8,979 bases of DNA from an uncultured Gammaproteobacteria bacterium (GTDB lineage: Bacteria > Pseudomonadota > Gammaproteobacteria > Pseudomonadales > Pseudohongiellaceae): contig CAISYX010000133.1 in assembly GCA_903889815.1 (NCBI GenBank), positions 1 to 8,979 on the forward strand, read 5' to 3'. The notes under the pieces are model-generated. The model ran no database searches, was not told the DNA's origin, and worked only from the letters and a program-made list of their open reading frames with translations. The position numbers and the translations under genes were made by a program. Below are positions 1 through 6,602 of the stretch, piece by piece. Within the stretch, counting starts at the first letter, position 1, and each line of letters starts with the position of its first letter.

Positions 1-872
1 AGCGAACAGCCTCCAGCCTGCTGGCGCTTCTGTTGCTGGCCGCCTGCGCCAGCAGCCCGGCGCCGCAATCCACGACGCCCACCATGTCCGCATCGGATGC
101 CTATCAGGCCAGCCGCTACGGTATTCAGCAGGACCGGGGGCCCTCTGATAGCTTTGACCCCTCTCAGGTGCGTGAAGTCGTTACCGTGATTCCTCCCCGC
201 ACCAGCGCGGGAAATCGGAGTCCCTATACCGTCAACGGCCGCACTTACCAGATCATGCCCTCGGAAGAAGGCTACCGGGAGAGGGGCTTTGCGTCGTGGT
301 ACGGTGAGAAGTTCCATGGCCACGACACCTCCAACGGTGAGGTCTATGACATGTTCCAGTTGTCTGCCGCCCACAAGAGCATGCCCATCCCCGGATTTCT
401 GCGTGTCACCAATCTTGAAAACAACAAGAGCATCATCGTGCGGGTGAATGATCGCGGGCCATTCCACAATGACCGCATCATTGATCTGTCCTATGCCGCC
501 GCCCACATGCTGGATTTTGCCAACAAGGGCACGGCCATGGTGGAAGTCGAGGCGATCATGCCCACCATCGTTTCCAATGGTGCGCCCGCACCGGCGCGCA
601 CGGTCGCTGCCTCAGCCTCAAGCTCAGCGGCCGTGGACCAGTATCTGCAGGTTGGCGCTTTTTCCGATCTGCGTGCCGCCGAGCAGTTGAGCGCCCGCCT
701 GCGCAATCTGACATCAAGACCGGTGTTCATCCGGTCTGTTGAAACAGCCGGTTCACAGCAAACCATGCACCGCGTCCGGGTGGGTCCGATACCGGATGCG
801 GACGAGCTCACACGCATTACGGACAGCGTGGTTGCTGCTGATCTGGGAAGCCCCTACACTGTCCGCGAGTGA
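1..872 (+). CDS. rlpA: RlpA-like septal ring lipoprotein / lytic transglycosylase, 5' end missing
   Basis: This is the 3' part of a lipoprotein gene; the reading frame is open to the left edge, so the true start lies upstream. The first visible codons encode the end of a hydrophobic signal peptide and a lipobox LAAC, with the lipidated Cys codon at 45-47, so an outer-membrane lipoprotein is expected. A linker follows, then a double-psi beta-barrel domain at about 285-557 with GFASWYG, NGEVYD, AAHKSMP and VNDRGPF; the conserved Glu, His and Asp of active RlpA proteins fall at codons 339, 372 and 450. A C-terminal SPOR domain (about 639-869, starting QYLQVGAF) would bind denuded glycan at the septum. 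In Pseudomonas aeruginosa RlpA is a lytic transglycosylase for stem-peptide-free glycan, while E. coli RlpA is reported inactive, so activity here is inferred. It lies 54 bases before dacA, as in many gammaproteobacteria. Confidence 0.93.
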   Translation, partial: RTASSLLALLLLAACASSPAPQSTTPTMSASDAYQASRYGIQQDRGPSDSFDPSQVREVVTVIPPRTSAGNRSPYTVNGRTYQIMPSEEGYRERGFASWYGEKFHGHDTSNGEVYDMFQLSAAHKSMPIPGFLRVTNLENNKSIIVRVNDRGPFHNDRIIDLSYAAAHMLDFANKGTAMVEVEAIMPTIVSNGAPAPARTVAASASSSAAVDQYLQVGAFSDLRAAEQLSARLRNLTSRPVFIRSVETAGSQQTMHRVRVGPIPDADELTRITDSVVAADLGSPYTVRE

Positions 873-912
873 TGAAGACACCGCGCAATACTGAGCGAGA
901 ACGCAATGACGC

Positions 913-917
913 AGGAG
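913..917 (+). promoter_or_regulatory. Ribosome binding site of dacA
   Basis: An AGGAG motif lies 9 bases before the ATG at 927. It sits inside the first codons of the longer reading frame that starts at ATG 906, and so favours 927 as the real dacA start. Confidence 0.7.
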
Positions 918-926
918 AAAAACACC

Positions 927-2174
927 ATGGACAAGACAACACGAACGGCCTTGGTTTCCGGGTTCCCGCGAGGACAGGCAACAGCCCTTTGGAGTGCCAT
1001 TGTGCTGGCTTCCGCTCTGTTCGTGACCTTGCTTGATCCGGTCAGCGCGCAGCAGCCGCAGCCCAATCAGCCCGCCGCCGCTGCGCAGATTGTGCCGCGT
1101 GCGCCAGAAATCGCTGCCAGCAGTTACATTCTCATGGACGCCCGCACCGGCAAGGTCATCGCCGAGCAGAACGCCGATGTGCAGCTGCCACCAGCAAGTC
1201 TCACCAAGATCATGACCGCCTACATCGCGGAAGTGGAAATCGACAATGGCAACATGAGCCTTGACGACGAGGTACACATCAGCGAGAAGGCCTGGCGCAC
1301 GCAGGGTTCGAAGATGTTTGTCGACCTCGACAGCAAAGTGCGCGTCGAAGACATCCTGCGGGGCATCATCATCCAGTCAGGCAATGACGCCAGCGTTGCC
1401 ATGGCCGAACATCTGGCTGGCAGCGAAGAAGCCTTCGCGGACATGATGAACCAGCATGCCCAGCGTCTGGGCATGAGCAACAGCCACTTCATGAACGCCA
1501 GTGGCCTGGATACGGAAGAGGCTTACAACATCATGTCGGCCCGCGACCTGGCCATTCTGGCGCGCGCGACCATCATCGAACACCCGACGCACTACAGCAT
1601 CTATGCAGAGCGCGAGTTTACCTACAACGGCATCAACCAGCCCAATCGCAACACCCTGCTGTTCCGTGATCGCAATATCGACGGCATGAAGACTGGCTGG
1701 ACCACGGCTGCAGGCTATTGTCTGGTCGCTTCTGGTGAGCGGGATGGCATGCGGCTTATTTCCGTCGTCATGGGCACGGCCAGTGAAGACGCTCGCGCTG
1801 CCGAGAGTCAGAAGCTGATGACTTACGGCTTCCGCTATTTCGAAACCCACAAGCTTTACGATGCTGGTCAGGTGATCAGCAATGCCAGAGTCTGGTCCGG
1901 CAGGGAAGATGCCGTAGACCTGGGTATCACCGAGGAAGTGATCGCGACGATTCCGCGCGGACAGTCCGGCGCGCTGCAGGCCTCCTTGAGTGTGGAAGAG
2001 ACCATCACTGCGCCCCTGACGCAGGGGCAGGTGCTCGGCACGGTGGAGATCAAGCTTGGTGAGGAAATCATTTACCAGGGCAATGTGGCTGCCATGCAGG
2101 CGGTTGATCGGGCCGGTTTCTTCAAGCGTTTCGTGGACTGGCTAACCATGTTCTTCACGAACCTCTTCAGTTAG
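927..2174 (+). CDS. dacA: D-alanyl-D-alanine carboxypeptidase (PBP5/6 family)
   Basis: Removes the terminal D-Ala from peptidoglycan pentapeptides in the periplasm and so limits cross-linking. The 415-residue product has a signal peptide with probable cleavage after VSA (about residue 41), then a Gln/Pro/Ala-rich linker. All three penicillin-binding motifs are present in order: SLTK at 91-94 (acylated Ser91), SGN at 151-153 and KTG at 255-257. A PBP5 C-terminal beta domain covers roughly 315-395, and the protein ends in an amphipathic Phe-rich helix (AGFFKRFVDWLTMFFTNLFS) that fits the usual peripheral anchoring to the inner membrane. An in-frame ATG at 906 would add seven residues, but the AGGAG at 913-917 supports 927. 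Length and motif spacing are normal for DacA/DacC. It sits between rlpA and ybeD, probably in the same transcript. Confidence 0.96.
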   Translation: MDKTTRTALVSGFPRGQATALWSAIVLASALFVTLLDPVSAQQPQPNQPAAAAQIVPRAPEIAASSYILMDARTGKVIAEQNADVQLPPASLTKIMTAYIAEVEIDNGNMSLDDEVHISEKAWRTQGSKMFVDLDSKVRVEDILRGIIIQSGNDASVAMAEHLAGSEEAFADMMNQHAQRLGMSNSHFMNASGLDTEEAYNIMSARDLAILARATIIEHPTHYSIYAEREFTYNGINQPNRNTLLFRDRNIDGMKTGWTTAAGYCLVASGERDGMRLISVVMGTASEDARAAESQKLMTYGFRYFETHKLYDAGQVISNARVWSGREDAVDLGITEEVIATIPRGQSGALQASLSVEETITAPLTQGQVLGTVEIKLGEEIIYQGNVAAMQAVDRAGFFKRFVDWLTMFFTNLFS

Positions 2175-2182
2175 GTTGCGCA

Positions 2183-2452
2183 ATGTCCGACATCGAAATC
2201 CCCCGCATCGAATTTCCGTGTGCGTATCCCATCAAGGTGATGGGAGTCGCTACGCCACACTTTCAGCACGAAGTAATCGCCCTGGTGCGGCGCCATGCCC
2301 CGGAAGTAGGTGATGAACATGTGAGTGTGCGCCCGAGCGCCAATGGCACCTACCTCGCCATCACCATCGTGATAGAGGCTACCGGCACGGAGCAACTGAC
2401 CGTGATGTTCCAGGACCTCAAGACGCACGCGAGCGTCAAGATGGTGTTATGA
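2183..2452 (+). CDS. ybeD: DUF493 / UPF0250 protein, YbeD-like
   Basis: An 89-residue protein recognised by its EFPCAYPIKVMG start, the VRRHAP segment and the closing VKMVL, all close to E. coli YbeD (UPF0250/DUF493), which has about the same length. The E. coli protein has an alpha/beta fold resembling ACT-type regulatory domains; its biochemical role is not established. The gene starts 8 bases after the dacA stop, with a short AGG Shine-Dalgarno core (2173-2175) overlapping that stop codon, and its own stop overlaps the lipB start in an ATGA. This implies translational coupling. Conserved placement between dacA and lipB suggests a link to lipoate or envelope functions, but that is inference only. 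Confidence 0.93.
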   Translation: MSDIEIPRIEFPCAYPIKVMGVATPHFQHEVIALVRRHAPEVGDEHVSVRPSANGTYLAITIVIEATGTEQLTVMFQDLKTHASVKMVL

Positions 2453-3159
2453 CGGACGCTGCAGGGATTCTGCGGGTTCGCCGTCTGCGCAGTGCAGGCC
2501 CTGGTGCGCAGGATGCCGCGTCTGAGTTTTCCCCGCTTGATTACGTGCCAGTCTGGGATGCCATGCGGGCATTCACCGCGTCGCGCACGCCTGAAACACC
2601 TGACGAATTGTGGTTGCTGACGCACGCACCAGTATTCACCCAGGGGCAGGCAGGCAAGCCCGAGCATCTGTTGCTTACAGGAGATATTCCGGTGGTGCAG
2701 ATCGACCGGGGCGGGCAGGTGACTTATCACGGACCTGGGCAGCTGGTGGTGTACCTACTGCTGGATGTGCGTCGGGCCGGGCTCGGTGTCCGCGAACTGG
2801 TAGAGCGCATCGAACAGAGTGTGATTGACCTGCTGGCTGGCCTGGGCATCGACGCCGAGGCGCAGCGAAAGGCTCCCGGCGTCTACGTGAATGGTGCTAA
2901 GATCGCCGCCCTTGGTTTGCGCATCCGTCACGGATGCTCCTATCACGGGCTCAGTTTCAACATCGACATGGATCTGCGGCCATTCGGTCGCATCAATCCC
3001 TGTGGATATCAGGGCATGCAGGTGACGCAGTTGCGTGATCTTCTGCCCGCAGACAGAGTGCGCGACGACCTGTTCGGGCGCACCGCCGAGGCTCTGGTCT
3101 CAACGCTTGCGAGGCACCTTGGCTATGCCGGGGTCACTGACGCAGAACCCGGCATTTGA
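2449..3159 (+). CDS. lipB: Octanoyl-[ACP]:protein N-octanoyltransferase
   Basis: Transfers octanoate from acyl carrier protein to the lipoyl-domain lysine of 2-oxoacid dehydrogenase E2 subunits and GcvH, the first step of de novo lipoate assembly, in the cytoplasm. The 236-residue product carries the family signature RGGQVTYHGPGQ at 87-98, GAKIAALGLRIR with the catalytic-dyad lysine Lys151, and RINPCGYQGM with the acyl-accepting Cys185. The first ~25 residues are less conserved than the core, and the protein is slightly longer than E. coli LipB. The ATG overlaps the ybeD stop by four bases and no strong ribosome binding site is seen, so expression probably depends on coupling to ybeD. The next step, lipA, follows after 42 bases. 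Confidence 0.97.
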   Translation: MTDAAGILRVRRLRSAGPGAQDAASEFSPLDYVPVWDAMRAFTASRTPETPDELWLLTHAPVFTQGQAGKPEHLLLTGDIPVVQIDRGGQVTYHGPGQLVVYLLLDVRRAGLGVRELVERIEQSVIDLLAGLGIDAEAQRKAPGVYVNGAKIAALGLRIRHGCSYHGLSFNIDMDLRPFGRINPCGYQGMQVTQLRDLLPADRVRDDLFGRTAEALVSTLARHLGYAGVTDAEPGI

Positions 3160-3201
3160 TTTATCCATGACGCGGCAGGCCGCAAAGGACAAGTAGAGAT
3201 C

Positions 3202-4164
3202 ATGTCAGACCAGTCCAGACGCAATGTATTGATCGAAGGCGAGAAGCTGCGCGGTGCCGAGAAAGTCGCCCGCATTCCGGTCAAAGTCATCCCGACGGTC
3301 GACCTGTTGAAAAAGCCCGACTGGATTCGCGTCAAGATTCCCGCATCGCCGCAGATTTCCCACATCAAGGACACGCTGCGCAAGCACAAGCTGGCCTCGG
3401 TCTGCGAAGAAGCATCCTGTCCAAACCTGGGCGAGTGTTTCAGCAATGGCACAGCCACGTTCATGATCATGGGCGAGATCTGCACCCGTCGCTGCCCGTT
3501 TTGCGATGTGGCCCATGGCAAGCCAAAACCACTGTCCGAGCGGGAGCCGCTGGAGCTTGCTGAAGCAATCGCCGAGATGCGCCTGCGTTACGTGGTCATC
3601 ACATCGGTAGACCGCGATGATCTCAAGGACAGTGGCGCCCAGCACTTTGCCAACTGCATCAGTGAGACAGTGCGCCTGAATCCGCAGATTCAGGTGGAAG
3701 TGCTGGTGCCCGACTTTCGCGGGCGCATGGAGATTGCGCTGGACATTCTCGAGAAGACACCGCCCCATGTGTTCAATCACAATCTGGAGACAGTTCCCCG
3801 CTTGTATCGCCAGGCGCGCCCCGGTGCCGACTATGCGTATTCACTGGAGCTGCTGCGCCGCTACAAGGAGCGGGTGCCTGCGGTCACTACCAAGTCCGGC
3901 CTGATGCTGGGCCTGGGCGAGACCAAGGACGAAGTGATGGCGGTGATGCGTGACATGAAGGCGCACAACATCGACATGGTGACACTGGGGCAGTATCTGC
4001 AGCCCAGCCGCAACCATCTGGCCGTAGCTCGTTTTGTACACCCCGACGAATTCGAGGAGCTGCGGGTGTTCGGCGAGCAGCTGGGCTTTGCCCATGTGGC
4101 CAGTGGGCCGCTGGTGCGTTCGTCCTATCATGCGGACAAACAGGCCAAAGGCGAACTGATCTGA
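3202..4164 (+). CDS. lipA: Lipoyl synthase (radical SAM)
   Basis: Inserts two sulfur atoms at C6 and C8 of the protein-bound octanoyl chain made by LipB, using S-adenosylmethionine and two 4Fe-4S clusters, one of which is sacrificed as the sulfur donor. The 320-residue product has the auxiliary-cluster cysteines Cys68, Cys73 and Cys79 in CEEASCPNLGEC, and the radical-SAM CX3CX2C cysteines Cys94, Cys98 and Cys101 in CTRRCPFCDVAHG. The C-terminal RSSYHA (306-311) contains the serine that ligates the auxiliary cluster in characterised LipA. Length is almost the same as E. coli LipA and no key residue is missing. Only a weak purine-rich stretch (about 3191-3199) precedes the ATG. Co-transcription with lipB is likely. 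Confidence 0.98.
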   Translation: MSDQSRRNVLIEGEKLRGAEKVARIPVKVIPTVDLLKKPDWIRVKIPASPQISHIKDTLRKHKLASVCEEASCPNLGECFSNGTATFMIMGEICTRRCPFCDVAHGKPKPLSEREPLELAEAIAEMRLRYVVITSVDRDDLKDSGAQHFANCISETVRLNPQIQVEVLVPDFRGRMEIALDILEKTPPHVFNHNLETVPRLYRQARPGADYAYSLELLRRYKERVPAVTTKSGLMLGLGETKDEVMAVMRDMKAHNIDMVTLGQYLQPSRNHLAVARFVHPDEFEELRVFGEQLGFAHVASGPLVRSSYHADKQAKGELI

Positions 4165-4165
4165 G

Positions 4166-4184
4166 TCTGCTGCGTTGCAGCAGA
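4166..4184 (+). other. Perfect hairpin just after lipA
   Basis: An 8-bp perfect inverted repeat (TCTGCTGC, loop GTT, GCAGCAGA) starts two bases after the lipA stop codon. No T-run follows on either strand, so it is not a canonical intrinsic terminator. It could mark the 3' end of the lipoate transcript, act in a Rho-dependent context, or shield the mRNA end. The remaining bases up to 4236 hold only a short palindrome, CCGCATGCGG at 4211-4220, and no convincing promoter. Confidence 0.4.
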
Positions 4185-4236
4185 AGAACGAATTCACATT
4201 GAAAGCAGCCCCGCATGCGGACGCCGAACTGGCACC

Positions 4237-4243
4237 AGAGGAG
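4237..4243 (+). promoter_or_regulatory. Ribosome binding site of the cyclophilin gene
   Basis: AGAGGAG lies 5 bases before the ATG at 4249. It is the strongest Shine-Dalgarno match in the window and fixes the start of the following exported protein. Confidence 0.75.
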
Positions 4244-4248
4244 TTTAC

Positions 4249-5214
4249 ATGGCAGTACTCAGCAAGATTTTCGCCTGCGGCATGCTCCGCACGGCCCGGC
4301 GCACGGGTCTGCTTCTGGCGCTGCTGCTCGCAGGCATGGCGCCCGCGCAGGCCAATACGCTGGTCAGAATCAGCACCAGCTTTGGCGATTTCACCCTCGA
4401 ACTGTTTGATGATGTTGCGCCTGTCACTGTGCGCAATTTCCTGAACTATGTGAATCGCGGCGCCTACAATGGCACTTACTTCCACAGACTGGAGGCCGGC
4501 TTTGTCCTGCAGGGCGGCGGCTATCGCATTGTTCCGTTCGTGGGCCCGATCCAGGTGCCTGCCGATCCGCCCATTGTGAATGAATACAACATCGCCAACA
4601 CCCGGGGAACTGTGGCCATGGCCAAGGTCGGGGGCGATCCAAACAGCGCCACCAGTGAGTGGTTCGTGAATCTGGCAGACAATTCGGTCAATCTGAACAC
4701 GCAGAACAATGCCGGCTTTACTGTGTTCGGCCGCGTATTGGGGGACGGCATGATCGTCATGGACGCCATCGGCGTGCTGCCCATCTATGCGCTGGGTACC
4801 CTGCAGACTCAGATCCCCCTGCACAGTGACGACGGCACTACCCCATTGTCAGTCAGCAACTTCGTCACGATGAATGCAGAGGTGGTGCAGCGTTACAGTT
4901 CAGCACTTGCCGTGTTTGAGAGTCAGTCCGGGCTGCTTGCGGCGTCCGTGGATGGCGGCACCACGCTGGGTGCCTACAGTGTCAATCTGAGTCTGCAGCC
5001 TCAGCTGCCGGGCACCGTGTTCCGTCTGAACCCTGACAGCCTGGTGCGTCTGGCAATACGCCCGATTGGCATGGCCACGTATGCCGACAACAAACTGCGT
5101 ATCCCGTCTCTGGAAGTCAACGACAACGGCAATGTCCGCGTGCTGACGAATGTTGTGCTGACACTCACCGATGCCGTCAACTGGTTGTTCACGCTTGAGT
5201 CCTTCCAGCCCTGA
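4249..5214 (+). CDS. Exported cyclophilin-type peptidyl-prolyl cis-trans isomerase with C-terminal extension
   Basis: Predicted to catalyse proline cis-trans isomerisation during folding of exported proteins. The 321-residue product has a signal peptide (basic start, hydrophobic LLLALLLAG, probable cleavage after AQA at 35). The cyclophilin domain spans about 37-210: TSFGDFTLELF, FHR with the catalytic Arg80, GFVLQGG, NSATSEWFVNLADN and FTVFGRVLGDGM. The strand usually written SQFF reads SEWF here, so the active-site Gln is Glu137 and the next aromatic is Trp138, while Phe139 is kept. About 110 residues after the domain (211-321) match nothing I recognise and make the protein far longer than E. 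coli PpiA (about 190 residues). The extension contains alternating hydrophobic stretches suggestive of beta structure and has no obvious membrane anchor. The frame ends 28 bases before the likely start of the transporter gene. Confidence 0.9.
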   Translation: MAVLSKIFACGMLRTARRTGLLLALLLAGMAPAQANTLVRISTSFGDFTLELFDDVAPVTVRNFLNYVNRGAYNGTYFHRLEAGFVLQGGGYRIVPFVGPIQVPADPPIVNEYNIANTRGTVAMAKVGGDPNSATSEWFVNLADNSVNLNTQNNAGFTVFGRVLGDGMIVMDAIGVLPIYALGTLQTQIPLHSDDGTTPLSVSNFVTMNAEVVQRYSSALAVFESQSGLLAASVDGGTTLGAYSVNLSLQPQLPGTVFRLNPDSLVRLAIRPIGMATYADNKLRIPSLEVNDNGNVRVLTNVVLTLTDAVNWLFTLESFQP

Positions 5215-5228
5215 CCCCACGTCGAATC

Positions 5229-5233
5229 GGGAG
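5229..5233 (+). promoter_or_regulatory. Ribosome binding site of the transporter gene (supports TTG start)
   Basis: GGGAG lies 9 bases before the in-frame TTG at 5243. The in-frame ATG at 5171 lies inside the preceding gene and would add 24 residues with no family resemblance. Confidence 0.6.
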
Positions 5234-5242
5234 TTCGATACC

Positions 5243-6592
5243 TTGACTGCAAGAGGAGAGTTCAGTTCACGTTTCGGTTTTCTGATGGCGGCTTCAGGGT
5301 CTGCCATTGGCCTCGGCAATGTATGGGGATTCCCTACCAATGCCGCCAGCAATGGCGGTGCAGCCTTCGTTCTTGTCTACCTCCTGCTTGCATTCGGACT
5401 AGCCCATCCCGCGCTGATGGCGGAGCTCATTATCGGGCGTCACGCCAGATCCAATGCCGTGCGCGCCCTGCAAGGGCTTGCCACTGGACCTGGAACCCGG
5501 CGACTGGGCACTGTTGTTGGCCTCGCAGGGATTGTGACGGTGAGCCTTATTCTGAGCTTTTACGCCATCATCGGCGGCTGGATGCTGGCGTGGGCTCTGA
5601 ATGCCCCTGCCAGCTTGCTGGGCCTGACCAGTGTGTCATCCTGGCTGCGGGCTGATTCGGTCACGCGCAATGCGCTTTTCGATGTGTTCTTCATGGGGCT
5701 GACCATCGTGATCGTCCTCGCAGGCGTTCGTCAGGGCATCGAGAAGTGGGGCAGGCGACTGATGCCTTCGCTGTTGGGGATTCTCTTGATGCTCATTGTT
5801 TATGTGCTGACCCTGGAAGGCGCTCGGGAAGGCCTGGCAGCGTACCTCGTTCCCGATTTCTCCAAGGCCCTCGAGCCGGGGCTGATCGTCGCGGCACTCG
5901 GGCAGGCGTTTTTCTCGCTGTCGCTTGGAGTAGGTACCATGCTGATTTATGGCTCTTACCTCAGTCCGCGCGAAAATCTCAGTACGGTAGGCTGGATGCT
6001 GGCGGGGCTTGATACCAGCTTCGCGTTTCTCGCAGGGCTGCTTGTTCTGCCTGCCATGTACGTGGCACTGGCCAATGGCGTGGAAATCTACGATGCCAGC
6101 GGCGCGCTGGCTGCCGGGCCCGGTCTGATCGTGTCTGTTTTGCCTGCCCTGTTCGACACCATGGGCCTGGCGGGTCAGTTCGTGGCATTTGCGTTTTTCG
6201 TGCTGATGTCGATTGCTGCACTGACATCCTCCATATCGATGCTGGAAGTGCCGGTCGCCTACGTCGTGGAATCCTTTGGCATGACCCGTCGTCGCGCGAC
6301 GGCGCTCATCGGCGGGCTGGTCAGTCTGGTGTCGCTGACTATCGTATTCAATTTTGGCCTGTTGTTTGATCTGGTGGTAACGCTGGCCACGGAATACAGT
6401 CAGCCATTGCTCAGCCTGTTCTTTGTGATATTCGTTGCGTGGATCTGGCATCGCAACGGGGTGCTGGAAGAGCTGCAGAAGGGGCATGCTGGTGTGGAAA
6501 ATACCTTGTTCTGGAGAATCTGGCCTGTCTACATGCGTTTCATTTGTCCGCTGGCGATTCTGGCCGTGTATGTGCAGCTGATTTTCCTCTGA
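5243..6592 (+). CDS. Sodium-dependent transporter, neurotransmitter:sodium symporter (NSS/SNF) family
   Basis: A polytopic inner-membrane protein expected to take up an amino acid or similar small solute with sodium; the substrate cannot be read from sequence. From TTG 5243 the product has 449 residues and begins like its relatives (short polar start, then SSRFGFLMAASGSAIGLGN). Motifs: the unwound first helix with GLGNVW (Asn26, the likely sodium-1 ligand equivalent to LeuT Asn27), NGGAAF, a helix-6 region with GQAFFSLSLGVGTM, and a helix-8 region ALTSSISMLEV. Hydrophobic segments fit 11-12 membrane helices, the size of bacterial family members. The arginine normally following GNxW in LeuT-type proteins is Gly29. 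The longer frame from ATG 5171 overlaps the cyclophilin gene and is less likely. It may be co-transcribed with the cyclophilin gene, and converges on the PLP-enzyme gene. Confidence 0.92.
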   Translation: MTARGEFSSRFGFLMAASGSAIGLGNVWGFPTNAASNGGAAFVLVYLLLAFGLAHPALMAELIIGRHARSNAVRALQGLATGPGTRRLGTVVGLAGIVTVSLILSFYAIIGGWMLAWALNAPASLLGLTSVSSWLRADSVTRNALFDVFFMGLTIVIVLAGVRQGIEKWGRRLMPSLLGILLMLIVYVLTLEGAREGLAAYLVPDFSKALEPGLIVAALGQAFFSLSLGVGTMLIYGSYLSPRENLSTVGWMLAGLDTSFAFLAGLLVLPAMYVALANGVEIYDASGALAAGPGLIVSVLPALFDTMGLAGQFVAFAFFVLMSIAALTSSISMLEVPVAYVVESFGMTRRRATALIGGLVSLVSLTIVFNFGLLFDLVVTLATEYSQPLLSLFFVIFVAWIWHRNGVLEELQKGHAGVENTLFWRIWPVYMRFICPLAILAVYVQLIFL

Positions 6593-6602
6593 ACGCGCGC
6601 AC

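Noticed and set aside
3172..3183. Inverted repeat GCGGC-AG-GCCGC between lipB and lipA.
   Set aside because: The two-base loop is too tight for a good hairpin and no T-run follows; likely chance in GC-rich DNA.
3841..4824. 327-residue frame on the - strand spanning lipA and the cyclophilin gene.
   Set aside because: It lies antisense to two clearly conserved genes and shows no domain or plausible ribosome binding site.
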